Source of the DNA: Phaseolus vulgaris
Taxonomy: Eukaryota > Streptophyta > Magnoliopsida > Fabales > Fabaceae
Assembly: GCF_000499845.2 (NCBI RefSeq)
Contig: NC_023753.2
Location: 12,367,181-12,431,180, forward strand
Direction: 5' to 3'
Length of the DNA: 64,000 nucleotides
The notes below the pieces were generated by a model that did not search any database, was not told where the DNA came from, and worked only from the letters and a program-made list of their open reading frames with translations. Below, one piece after another: positions 10,035 through 21,769 of the stretch (position 1 is its first letter; each line of letters begins with the position of its first letter). The position numbers and the translations under genes were made by a program.

Positions 10035-11397
10035 ATTGTGGGTGGGAGTGAGTTTGGGTTTGTGGCACATGTTCATACTGTGAATAGGTAACCAATTTTT
10101 TGAACCTGGGTAACCACTTTTCCCGTTCAGCGAACTCCAAAAAGAGACAAGGCAACGTCAATTAATTTCACCTACATTTGAAATGTTACAGCGACTATCA
10201 CTACCAACCGCTGTAAAGCACCATTGTGGGTGGGAGTGAGTTTGGGTTTGTGGCACATGTTCATGCTGTGAATAGGTAACAAGTTTTTTGAACCTGGGTA
10301 ACCACTTTTCCCGTTCAGCGAACTCCAAAAAGAGACAAGGCAATGACAATTAATTTCACCTACATTTGAAATGTTACAGCGATTATCACTACCAACCGTT
10401 GTAAAGCACCATTGTGGGTGGGATTCGGGTTTGGTTTTGTGGCACATGTTCATCCTGTGTATAGGTAACCAGTTTTTTGAACCTGGGTAACCACTTTTCC
10501 CGTTCAGCGAACTCCAAAAAGAGACAAGGCAGCGACAATTAATTTCACCTACATTTGAAATGTTACAACGATTATCACTACCAACCGCTGTAAAGCACCA
10601 TTGTGGGTGGGATTGGGTTTGGTTTTGTGGCACATGTTCATCCTGTGTATAGGTAACCAGTTTTTTGAACCTGGGTAACCACTTTTCCCGTTCAGCGAAC
10701 TCCAAAAAGAGACAAGGCAGCGACAATTAATTTCACCTACATTTGAAATGTTACAACGATTATCACTACCAACCGCTGTAAAGCACCATTGTGGGTGGGA
10801 TTGGGTTTGGTTTTGTGGCACATGTTCATCCTGTGTATAGGTAACCAGTTTTTTGAACCTGGGTAACCACTTTTTTGAACCTGGGTAACCACTTTTTTCC
10901 TGTTCAGCGAACTCCAAAAAGAGACAAGACAATGGCAATTAATTTCACCTACATTTGAAATGTTACAACGGTTATCACTACCAACCGCTGTAAAACACCA
11001 TTGTGGGTGAAATTGGGTTTGGTTTTGTGGCAAATGTTCATCCTGTGTATAGGTAACCAGTTTTTTGAACCTGGGTAACCACTTTTTTTAACCTGGGTAA
11101 CCACTTTTCCCGTTCAGCGAACTCCAAAAAGAGACAAGGCAGCGACAATTAATTTCACCTACATTTGAAATGTTACAGCGGTTATCACTACCAACCGCTG
11201 TAAAGCACCATTGTGGGTGGGATTGAGTTTAGTTTAGTGGCACATGTTCATCCAGTGTATAGGTAACCAGTTTTTTGAATCTAGGTAACCACTTTTCCCG
11301 TTCAGCGAACTCCAAAAAGAGACAAGGCAGCGACAATTAATTTCACCTACATTTGAAATGTTACAGCGGTTATCACTACCAACCGCTGTAAAGCACT
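10035..11397. repeat. Seven-copy tandem array, ~188-bp unit
   Basis: Units begin ATTGTGGGTGGGA at 10035, 10223, 10411, 10600, 10788, 11000 and 11210. Five units are 188-189 bp. The fifth and sixth are 212 and 210 bp because a ~22-bp TTTTTTGAACCTGGGTAACC block is duplicated inside them. Every unit ends with ACAGCGGTT-ATCACTACC-AACCGCTGT or a variant, a 9-bp stem with a 9-nt loop that is perfect in the last two units. Flanking DNA lacks the repeat. The long minus-strand frames across it are by-products of the periodicity. Confidence 0.9.
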
Positions 11398-12826
11398 GCA
11401 CCGAAAACTTTTGCCATGTCGACACCGAAATTATTTGTCATGTCACCACCACGACGCCACGTCTATGCCACTACATGCTCGAATGGAGTTTCTTTAAGTT
11501 GGATGTCATTTCAGATGCACTTTCAAAGGTTATATCAAAGAGTTTCATGCGACCATCTTTTCCTCTAAGTCAAAGTCAAGTGCTGGTGTTGTCCATGCAT
11601 TAGCAATCTAGTGTGGCCAATAAGGATTGAATTGGAGAATACAAAGATACGCAAATTGTTTTCTGTAAACCAGTTAACTCTTAGTAAAAACAACTTTTAG
11701 GTTTTCTCTTGGAGAGTAAAGTAAATAGCTACTTTAGCTCAAGAATGAAATACAATGGCTTAATTGGTTTGTACACATGTAGTAGTTTTGAATATAGTTG
11801 TTGTCTGGCTTTGAGGCCATAAGAAAAATAAGGTGCTATCATGGAACACATTACTTCTCTGTGTTTAGTCAGACTCCTCTTTTGTTGAGCACGCTGGTGT
11901 TTGTTTTTGGACAATCAATTAGGTTTCTTTGTACTAATCAACTCTTATTAGAATGTCTATAGGTTTTTGTGTTGGTATGTTGTTGGTTTATTTTGAATAT
12001 GATTTGGACATATAACTTCTCATTTGTTATACGTGTATTTAATTCAATTCATTGATGGCAAATAAAAAAATCAATTTATATGACTACTTTATAGTTTTTC
12101 TCTCTCTTTTATGTCGGTTCTTAAAATGCTTAGATATCAAAAATTTCTAACGTTTAATATTTTTTAGTTCATAAAATTGGAAAATCATTTTTTTTCTCAA
12201 ATACTTTTTTATGAACTCAAAAACCGGAGCGGTTGATTTAGCCGATCGGATTTTTTTGAATAGCCATTCGGTCGGACCGGGTCCAGTGTAAACCACTGAA
12301 TCCGTGATGTAAGTAGCCAATTGAACGGTGAGTTTCGTGTGGAACAAGTCACCAACTCACTCACCGTTCACCAGAGACAGCAACACCACTTCGCTGCGAC
12401 ACCCTTTCGCCTTACGTGAGTATGAGTACTGCCATTTTATCCTCTAACTTCTACGTTCTCTTAAACTTTCAGCATTATTTTGCATTTTCACCATGCTGAT
12501 GCCCTATTTTTACAAAAATAAATTCCCATGCATTTTTTAGTTTCTTTAATTTATTTTTATCAGCCATATGTTACCCATGATTGTTGGTTTTTCTTTTCTT
12601 CTAGTGAATATTTTAATTGCCTTTTGTTTAGTTAGTATTATGTACTGGTATGGACATACCATAGTATTTCTTTTCATTTCTTAAATCTGAGATTACATTT
12701 ACTGCAAACTGACCGTGCATAGAAATTAAATTACAACTGCCACTATTCTTCTTCTTCTTATTATTATTATTTTGTGTGAGTGTTTTTTTTTAGTTATTTA
12801 CTTAAGTCTTAAATCAATTGTTGCAG
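11398..12826. other. Intergenic, possibly the 5' region of the pseudogene that follows
   Basis: No domain is recognised. A C-rich patch at about 12355-12420 followed by an exon-intron-like TACGTGAGT could be the former 5' untranslated exon of the gene whose coding exons start at 12827. This is a guess from composition only. Confidence 0.3.
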
Positions 12827-13955
12827 TAAGGAATTTATCAAAGAGTACATTGCTTCCCATCCTGAGTCACCAGGCCTTAAAGCTGTGAGCATCTTTTCTT
12901 ACTTTTGGAAATGCTAGGTTTGTAGTTGTTCGTCATTTTAGTAATTTTTGTTTTCTTTTGTAGGCAACAAAGGCTGTCTCAGATGCATGGAAGTCAATGA
13001 GTCTTGAAGAGAAGGAAAAGTATGGTAGACATACGTGAAGTGTGGGATGGCTACTTGAGTTCGGGTGCTGCTGCCCCTGAACCAAGCCAAGGAAACAGGT
13101 AAATTCTAAGCACATGGGTTGATTTGTTAATTCATGTCAATAGTTGATGAATCTTGATGTTAAAGATTAAATAATGCAGATTAAACTGGTAACAGGATGC
13201 TCTACTTATTAATTGTGTTACAGCGCCTCACACATGAACAGAAGGAGTCAGTAAAGAGCAGCAGTGCAATTTGTGTCTTTGGTTATTGGAGAGATTTGAT
13301 GCTACTAATTGCAGCTTAGAGATCAGCAGTGTGCATGCGCCATTAACTCCAAAAGAGGTGGAGACAGTATTGGATTACCGGCCAGTGGCAAAGAAGTGGT
13401 GAACTCTGGTCCAGAAGACTTGATTTACGGAGCAGTTACAATGCCACAAATCATGGAATTTCAGTGCAACTTTTAGAGGACAGGTTGGCAACTGCAGATG
13501 CTGGACATGATTTCAAGAGGCCGTTTGTTCTCTATGTGCTGGGAACTCTTCTGTCCCCAACAGCTAGGCTGGATGTTAGCCCCTCATTCCTCCACTTTTT
13601 GACAAATATGGATCTTGTACATCAGTATAACTGGGTAAATTTGTGCTTAATAGGCTAGTTCGAGAAGTATTTCACTTCCATAAAGGGAAGCAAAGAGCTG
13701 TTGGTGGTTGTCTCTTATTTTTGCAGGTAATATTATTTTTGCATCAATTTCTATTTAACTTATTAATTATTCATATTTTTCTTAACTCTTTCTTTTTCCT
13801 CATTTTTACTATGAGAGCATACATATCACTTAAAGGGTCTTCTGCTCCAGTTTCAACAACAGTTCCATATCTGTTTTCAGGGAGAGGAGGAGATTTCTGA
13901 GAGACAAAAACGAGAAAAGGAACTTGGCGGCTATGGTTCTGAGGAGGTAGAAAAT
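12827..13955 (+). pseudogene. Broken HMG-box-like / 'plant mobile-type' host gene
   Basis: Exon-like pieces keep good splice sites. At 12827-12884 and 12964-13098 they encode KEFIKEYIASHPESPG and ATKAVSDAWKSMSLEEKEKY, which looks like an HMG box, then REVWDGYLSS after a 1-base shift at about 13027. A third piece from 13224 contains PLTPKEVETVLD, EVVNSGPEDLI, FVLYVLGTLLSPTARLDVSP and NRLVREVFHFHKGKQRAVGG. A fourth (about 13826-13950) reads GSSAPVSTTVPYL then EEEISERQKREKELGGYGSEEV. Stops at about 13319 and 13400, and shifts at about 13400 and 13880, kill it. I remember this domain pair from multicopy legume genes of unknown role, but cannot confirm the name. The start exon and the 3' end are not identified. 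Confidence 0.45.
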
Positions 13956-15987
13956 GGCATTCCAATTATTTACTATTTTACTGTCATGCTACATTTGTAT
14001 TGGGGAAAATGTGTTATTTATTCTCCTATTTTTAGGTCAAAATTATTTATTTGATTGTAGAAATCAGAAAAACCCTCAAGGAGATCAAAATAACTTAAAC
14101 CAGGCTACTGCCAACCATTTGTTTCATTGACATGTACTAATGGTGAAAAATATTCAATGTTAAACAGTCTCTTGAAAGTCTTTTTCAATTGAATGCAAGT
14201 CATTGCATAGTATGATATTTCTAATTTGATTGCATTTTCTCTGAAAATGATGTTTCATCTTACAATTTTATAGTGGTGGATTTATTTCAGAAAACACTCT
14301 TTGACATCTTTAAGATTGCTTTCTATTATTTTGCATAATATTTTCGTATACTTCAACACTGCATTTAAATAATAAACATTTTGTTGCAATGAGAGTAAAT
14401 TGTGGATGGAAAGAGCCCACCTCCCCACAAGAAGTTATATTTTGTGGAACAATTGGAGCCATAAAGGATATCAGGTCCTACCTATAACCAATAAAAACCG
14501 TATTATCCGAGGAGAATATATCATTTAAAGTGTTAAAAATAATTCAACTGATCGTAGTGCTTTATGTGAAATTAATTTTTAATTTTTCAGAACATACCAT
14601 TTTGATATTTTCTTTTAAACTAGTAGATTGGGCGTGTACTGAGGTATGTTTTTGCTTTGCAGCTGCCAAGCAAGAAGAAACAGCATTATATGGAGTTCCC
14701 ACAGTATAGAGATCATTCAAATGGGCTACCAATCATCACAGAAAGCACTGGGATTGGGCATGGTCCTCTTAGATAGAATCAAATGAGGTAATGATGTCAT
14801 TGGCATTCATTACTAGCCACAAAAGCATGTCAAAAGGCACTGTTTTATACCTAAATCTTTTTTAGTTATGAACCCAAAGTTTTTACTTTTCTCTAATGAA
14901 GAAAAAAGACCATTGCATAGTTGAGTTTCCTTCTGACCTTCCAGTGAAGAAACAAGCGAGTATTTAAAAGTTTGATTGAAAAGACTGAGTGACCATGAAA
15001 TGTGTTTTCTTTTATAAGGGATGGCTATAGATTTTGGTGAAACGTTTTTAAGAAAATGGTGCATTACGTGAAAGAACCTATTAACATGACCCATACTCTG
15101 ACACAATATCAAGCCCAAATGTCTTTAGTCTGTTTGATGATGTTGGGTTATAAAGTGATTTTGGTGTATTGTATGTCTTACAAGTTGCTGTGTAGTTAAT
15201 TATTGGATCATTGGCAGGCTGTCATTAGCATTTAGCTGGTGCAACTAATTTACCTATTGTAGTCTGCACATTCAACATGCTTTATTTCATGAAACTTTTA
15301 AAATATTAAAGGATTCAATCCCGGAACCAAGAAAGAAGTGCAACAATGAATAAACAGATTATTACCTTTGCATTGGAAGCTGCTTATACTAAAACTTTTC
15401 TCTTATTGTTCCTTTCTGGACTTCCTTCAAGGGCACTGTTGCAATTTAAATTCATGATAACAGCATGCTCTTGTCTTTAAATTGGGTTCACACCAATATA
15501 TAAGAGTGACAGGGTCATGATGTGACTTCAAATAAAAACGGTTTTCCCATGGCATTAATTCAGCTTGAGATATTCGTTTTGTTCTGTATTTTTCCGTGGT
15601 GGTTTTAGGTTGAGCTTTTCCTCAGATTTATGTTTAAGAATGTTATTCCTTTCAATAGCTTGTGGCTTCCTATTTTGTTTCTGTTCCTGATTATTAAATT
15701 AACTGGGCAATTCGAAAGAAGCACTCATGTTCCTAATCTGATTCCAGGGAGAAGTAATCAGTGAGAATGCATTGAGGCTTGAATTTTATAGTTTTTCTAA
15801 AATTCTCCTTTCGTAACAGTAATAACTATTTCAATTTATTCATAAATGAGCTATTTGTGGAAGCTCTATATCTATACTCTCCTCAGACGAGTGTTTGTGT
15901 TGGTACATATGCATTCAGGTGTGCATGTATCCAGGCATGGGTGCGGTTAAATGTGTGCACATGCATTTTTTGTAGTTGTTTCTACAG
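13956..15987. other. Intron or intergenic DNA with stray exon-like bits
   Basis: At about 14663-14775, after an acceptor-like TTTGCAG, an open stretch reads LPSKKKQHYMEFPQYRDHSN. It could be a further exon of the preceding pseudogene. At about 14400-14480 another short open stretch has no recognised similarity. The remainder is A/T-rich without signals I can support. Confidence 0.3.
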
Positions 15988-16618
15988 GAAGACATCCTCG
16001 ATTTTCCCAGGAGCAGAACTATGCTGAGTGGAGATGTGGATTTTATAGTTGAATCAATTAGAGAATATGGTTGCAATGAAAATGTGGATTGCAGGACCAG
16101 TAATAACCATGAAGTGACCTGCATCTATTCTCCCTGTACCTGTCCACTTCAAGACTGTAACTATGTTGGGTCATTTGAACAGTTGCCATTGCATTTCAGC
16201 TGTAAACACTGGGATTCTGGAAGAAGATTCAAATATAATTATCCATTGGCTATCTCTTTACTGATGGATCAACAATTTCTTATTCTCCAGACAGAACAAC
16301 ATGGGGTTCTCTTTCTCCACAACAAGGGCACAGAAACTAATGTGGAATATAGTGATGATAACTTGTATTGGTCCAAGCTCATCAAAAGAGAGGTTTGTTT
16401 ATGAGATTGTTTCATGTAGGGGAAGAAGTTCTCTCAGATTAAAGTCTGTAGCTGAGAATTTTCCAGGTCGAATGAAGGATTTTCCCCGATTAGATTTTAT
16501 TTTGATTCCTTTCAGTTTTATTGCTTCTTCCGGAGAGCTTAATATAGATATTATTTGTATATGGAATTCTACCAAGAACACTGTAGATTACACGATTTAT
16601 GACCTAGATTATAGATAA
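15988..16618 (+). pseudogene. SINA-like (SIAH-type) E3 ubiquitin ligase, 5'-truncated pseudogene
   Basis: After an acceptor (TTTCTACAG, ending 15987) the frame encodes a SIAH-type zinc-finger and substrate-binding region. It has YGCNENVDC, HEVTCIYSPCTCPLQDCNYV and HFSCKHWDSGRRFKYNYPLA, then LILQTEQHGVLFLHNKGTE. Near 16340-16350 the reading moves to another frame and continues ITCIGPSSSKERFVYEIVS, SLRLKSVAENFPGR and DIICIWNS, ending at about 16618. Intact family members (about 300 aa) begin with a RING finger that recruits the E2 enzyme; no RING exon is seen upstream. The missing RING and the frameshift make it non-functional. It lies about 2 kb from the 3' end of the CSLA gene. Confidence 0.75.
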
Positions 16619-17558
16619 TTTATTTTATGAGAATGATGTCAATTAACATTATCTTCTACTTCCTTTCAATAGTATGTTCTTTCTCAATATTTGTGGCTTC
16701 TATAGTACAAGAAAAGTCGCCTACCTACTCATCCCTTCTTTTTCATTGTCACATCTCCTTTACACTTGTTAAAATTTCTAGTTTATCTTATTCTTAATGA
16801 ATTGTAAAACCTACATACTAATTTTTATTTAAACTCATAGCATCACCATAAATTTTGACATATCAGACTAATACCTCAAAATTCACCAATCACTTACATA
16901 CTAATTTAGTAATATTATAATTTGTATAATTTGCTGCTACTGATTTAATAAATAATAACACCTTGCAGCCAAAACAATTTAATTCTGTTACATATAAATA
17001 TCTTTCGTTGATTTCCTTCTAATAGCATAAGTCGTTGTACAAATTGTATAAACAAAAGTATATAATTAATGGACGCAATTGTTAAACGGTACATGATTTG
17101 AACCAAAAGGCAAATATGGTACTGAATTCAGATATGAAAAACTGTTCTTCTAATTTAGGCATTCCGAGTAGACATTGTAGATGATTGTTATTTATGTGAA
17201 TTTATGGAGAAGAAAAAAGTTATTGCAACCTTATAAACCTAAAGATGAATTTTATATTCTTATTGAGACTATTGCCATGGGATTTCTCAGGATTAAGAAT
17301 TCTCACTCTTTTTTGGCATGCACTAGAAGGTATTCTGTAAAATCAGAATTTAATCTATCTGAGGTGGTATATGGATTTAGATATGTGTGATGATGATAAT
17401 TTGAATAATGAAAATCTTCATTTGATGCTGTCTTTAGGTACATTTGTCCCATCTGAAGAGGTTTCATGCCAAGCCAAACCTCAAAGATTCCCCTTCCACT
17501 GAGAATGCATTCGCTTTAAACAATAACATGCATATAGCTTAAAAAAGAACAATGGTCT
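16619..17558. other. Intergenic A/T-rich DNA
   Basis: No recognisable gene. A 69-codon plus-strand frame at 17181-17390 has no known domain. Confidence 0.4.
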
Positions 17559-17699
17559 CTACTTGATATGATAAATTTCGCTGAAAGTCTGATCTAAAAC
17601 TGTGAAGACATCATCAAGTATCAACTGATGATCCCTCGGAACAACACGGTACCCTCCATCACAAGCCTCAAAAAGTTGTAATATGCAGCCTTTGAGATG
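17559..17699 (-). other. Orphan terminal-exon candidate
   Basis: On the minus strand, after an acceptor-like ATATTCCAG, 46 codons stay open to a TAG. The peptide is protein-like in composition (it includes LQLFEACDGGYRVVPRDHQ and LDDVFTVLDQTFSEIYHIK). No partner exon is visible upstream before the CSLA 3' end, and I do not recognise the family. It may be a captured or relic exon. Confidence 0.3.
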
Positions 17700-18010
17700 C
17701 TGGAATATCTGAACTTACATTTTATTTCCAGTTTAGATTTCATGGTCATTTTATTTTTGAATAATATCAACTTTAAGCAAAATCTTTTTTTTTTAATTAA
17801 TCAAGATTCATATTTGAGGGTTCTTTCCTTTATTTGTTTTCAAAGCTATTAATGAATTGTGGAATTTAAATTAAAACAAAGCCATTTTGAAAGCGAAGAT
17901 CAAGAAATCATACATTTGTCACGCAGCTTAACTTTTCAGGTTAGAGAAGGGGAGGTGGGAAGCAGAAACTGTCAACTTGCTTCTGTATTCCAGATTTCCA
18001 ATTTATAGTA

Positions 18011-18016
18011 TTTATT
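18011..18016 (-). terminator. Polyadenylation signal candidate for CSLA
   Basis: AATAAA on the minus strand, about 185 nt past the CSLA stop. No nearer canonical signal is obvious. Confidence 0.35.
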
Positions 18017-18199
18017 GATAAATCTTTCCAAGGGATTTCAAGTAAATACACAAACTTCTGTTGTTTTGTTTATCTATGTTCTTTGTCATTCCATATAAAA
18101 TCAGTACAAGGTATGACAAATAATGGTTGTAAAGTAATGTATGGTACTAAAACAAATTGAATGACAGCCTCGTGGAATAATTCTGAGAAAGGAGTTCCT

Positions 18200-21100
18200 T
18201 TATGAATTAGGAACAAAGGTGCCAACATAGCCAACCCCTACAACAAAGAAGGCAATAGACTGCAGGAAAAGATATATGAAGTAGTGGTTCTTCCCATAGG
18301 TAAGATCATAGCATCCACAGAAAAAGAGGTAGGCCCCTACTAGAAGTTCCAAGAAATGAAGCCTGTTAATCATCAAAAAACAAGTAGTGAAGGTGAATTA
18401 GTGAATGCTAGTTGTGAAAATCACATATTAAGTTGCTTGTAAAATTGTTGCCATCAAGCAAATATAGACACCAAATTCCCAACCCGAGGAAATAAACTAA
18501 ACTAGTGTCCATGTTGTTCAATTCAATCTATGGGGCTAAAGATGTAAAATCATAATCTCTTGGTGATTTTTCTGCAAGAAATGTTAACAAGTTAATAGAA
18601 GTAGTGTTCTCCTTATATATAGGTGTACCTTTCACCAATCTTGATACGAGGCTTCCTTACTGCTTTGCCACCTGATTTTGTCTTAAGGGCATCTCCCAAT
18701 TTCTCAGTAACTACCCATTCATTTACTCTCCCTGCTTCTAGCAAACCTGTAAGTGTTGCCTTGGTCCTATGCATCGACATAACATTTTCAAAGAGTATCC
18801 AGAACACGAGTAAGTGGATTGACCTGCACAAGATGTACATGACAAGTTACTCACAAATGAACACAAGAAAACCTTGCCTGCAAAAAATTGCTAACTTATA
18901 ATGCTTACCTTGGAGTTCCAACTGCATTGAGGAGTGTGATGATAGAAGGTATATACACAGCACCCCACTTAGGGACTTCCACTTCTGGAACTAGAACAGT
19001 TGCTGGCATAACCACACAGTAGAATACAAATGTGACCACATGAGCTACGATTTTCCGGACAAAGAAGAAACTATAGATCACATAAAACTTCTTCCACGTG
19101 GAGACTTTCTGCATGGTATGGTAAAAAAGGAATTAGAAGAGAAGATGGATAATAATATAATTTGGCCTTTTCAAACAAACTATGGAAATTGAATGTTACA
19201 AGGAAACTGATACCTTGTTTCTCATAATTTCCATTGCCATTTTCTTGAAAAGATTAGCTGGGCCACATGACCACCGGTGCTGCTGATAACGAAAGGCTTT
19301 GAAGGTACTTGGCAGTTCACTTTTCACCTAAATTTATTCAGATAAATTATTTTAGAAAATAAATAATTCAGTATATGAGATAAGACACAATATAGAAAGT
19401 ATGTATTACTGAAATCACTGAACAAACTCTTGAGTACAAGACATGCAATTAAATGATTCAATCATACCTTGAGATCGCTAAGATACACAAATTTCCCTCC
19501 TTTGAGACCAGCTCGGATAGCCAGATCCATATCCTCCACTGTTGTGCGATCCTTCCATCCACCAGCTTCATTTAATGCTGAAATTCTCCACACACCAGCA
19601 GTGCCTGCAACATATCATCTACATTCACGTGACTGCTTCTACTAATCAAACGAAAACATTTGTACTGTTTATTAGGGAAATGATTTACCATTGAAACCAA
19701 AGAAGGCATAGGTTGAGGACCCAACTTCCTGCTCCACAAGGAAATGATAGTCCAATGACATCTCTTGCATTCTTGTCATTAAGCATTCATCAGCATTAAC
19801 TGCCATACACAAGGTATATTACTGTCACACCACACCTTCCCAAAGGAAGATATCTACATTCTACATTGTGACAAATTTCTGTCTTGTAAAGAGGAAATCC
19901 TTTGTTTTGTTAGATTTTTGTAGCTAAGACATTGGTGTCGGACCTTTATTTTTGTAACTGATTATTTGCTTTAGCCAATCGACTTTTGTTCTACGAAACA
20001 CTAACACTAAAAAGGGAGTATTGTCGATATCAAAATATTTTAAATTTTAGAGTGGTATCTTAATTTTTAGTCCATTCAGCTTGGAGATGATGCTCTAAGA
20101 ATTTTCTGTCAACGTTCAGGATTGAACACTCATGAGAAGCCCAGTCTTTGTCTTTAGACCGCACTTTAAGCAATGCTCTTAACCAGTGCAGAGTCAAGGA
20201 AGAGTCTCTTTTTATTTTTCAGTTTGAACTGCTCATCTACCATGTTAATTCCGAGTTATATCAACTTTTGAGGTATACTAATTTAATAAAATGAAACAAC
20301 TAAATAAATTCGTTGCAACTTAAGAAAGTTTTAACTAAACAGCTCCACTTTGATACCAGATGCAAGATCCTTTGTTGGAGAACAACGTTTTGATTTTTTA
20401 AGTTTTAAAGCAAGCATGCAGAAAGGAGTTTCATGAAGGTTTAATGAGAAAAAACTTACCAAATTTCCATCGAGCTTGGACTAGTGCAACTTCTGGGTTG
20501 TGATACAGAAATGGTATTGTGCGCCTAAGAAAGTTGGGCTCAGGTTGGAAATCAGCATCAAAGATGGCCACATAATCACACAAGTTCACATAGCTATGCT
20601 TCATGCCTTCTTTAAGAGCTCCAGCTTTGTATCCATTTCTGTTCTGTCTGATCTCATACTTTATGTTTATGCCTTTACTGGCCCATCTCTGGCACTCCAC
20701 CTCCACCATTTTCTGGGTATTTTTGGTTAAAAGAAGCAGAAAGGTCATGTGAGCACATACTACTGATCAGAGAGAACTAGGAGTCTAGGGTATAAATGAA
20801 TGAGTTAGTTTTTACATGGATTCTAATCATGTTTTTTTACAAATTGATGATGGCCATTTTTCTTTACCGTTTAAATATTAAGAATCAGAAGCATGACTTG
20901 CACAATTGTGTTTCCAGAAGCCTTGGATTTTCTGACAGAAAGTAATTTTGTTATTAAATGTTTTGTGGAGGAAATTTATCCATGCAAGTTGACCTGAAAT
21001 ATGACTAATGAGTAAACATGCTTTTTAGTAGCTCTTAGAGGGTGGAAAATATCTGCTTTTGATGACTAAGGGAAAAAGATCTAGAAATATTTAACATGGT

Positions 21101-21704
21101 TTAGTTATTTGAAAATAAAGGAGAAAATTATCAGTTAACTTTATAGTAGGGATGAATAATGTCAACCTTAATGATTGGGTCAGTGGAATCATCAAGAACT
21201 TGAATTATAATCCTATCAGACGGCCATAATAGCCCACATGCAGCTCCAATTGATAATTGATACACCTGCAAGCAATGAAACAGTACCCACAAAAAACTTT
21301 CAGTAAAAGAAAAATTCTTTTCCAAGAAACAATGCTTTCCATAAAAAAGGGGTTCATTAAAAGTGATAAATTTTCAGTGGTACCTCTTTCTCATTGTACA
21401 TAGGAATTTGTACCAAGACCATTGGGTATGCAGAGTTTCCAATCTCAAGATCATCCCTGAGTGGCTCCCATTTATACTTCTTATCTGGCTTGTACCTAAA
21501 CAACTTCACAAAGATTATGACTATACCCATATAAACTCTCTCCACAAACAACATAATTGACATGGCTAGGCACAAAGCCACTAGCAATTTCAGCGCTGGA
21601 ACCACAAGGGGTGCCCTGGCTTGCTGCCAAATCAAACCCATTTGGCTTCCACTGCCATCATAATGCATGCTTTCAAACGTAGCTGCTGATGAAAGCCGAT
21701 CCAT
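18200..21704 (-). CDS. CSLA: Cellulose synthase-like A: glucomannan 4-beta-mannosyltransferase
   Basis: This Golgi membrane GT2 enzyme builds the beta-1,4-mannan or glucomannan backbone from GDP-mannose and GDP-glucose. Nine exons on the minus strand, all with GT-AG introns: 21704-21384, 21265-21167, 20712-20460, 19799-19689, 19604-19468, 19327-19214, 19108-18909, 18823-18629 and 18362-18200. They join in frame to 1593 nt, 530 aa; Arabidopsis CSLA9 has 533. An N-terminal membrane segment (about 30-70) precedes catalytic VLDDSTD (about 132), FDADF (about 192), TVEDMD (about 286) and QQHRW (322-326), then several C-terminal membrane helices and the end GTFVPNS. The ATG at 21704 (MDRLSS) is chosen because the longer open frame starts with GTG at 21746, which would lie upstream of the start site set by the TATA box. 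Residue 298 is Gly where I recall Trp in LKGWKF. The gene appears intact. Confidence 0.93.
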
Positions 21705-21762
21705 CTGGTGGCTTTCTTTGGTTTCCTTTGGAGAGACAGATTGCACTAATGGAATGGTGTGA

Positions 21763-21769
21763 CTATATA
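21763..21769 (-). promoter_or_regulatory. TATA box of the CSLA gene
   Basis: TATATAG on the minus strand, 59-65 bp upstream of the ATG at 21704. It predicts transcription starting near 21735-21740 and a leader of about 30-35 nt, which supports the 21704 start. Confidence 0.45.

Noticed and set aside
10035..11397. Regularly spaced repeats reminiscent of a CRISPR array
   Set aside because: The units are contiguous with no unique spacers, and this is a plant nuclear genome.
10158..11425. Several minus-strand open frames of 60-184 codons with repeated MSLPCLFLEFAE-like peptides
   Set aside because: They arise from the ~188-bp tandem units. The peptide changes frame at unit borders, and no start, splice or domain evidence supports a gene.
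21705..21746. 14-residue N-terminal extension of CSLA (frame open from 21746)
   Set aside because: The first codon is GTG, and a TATA box at 21763-21769 places the transcript start downstream of it; the family start MDRLSS is at 21704.
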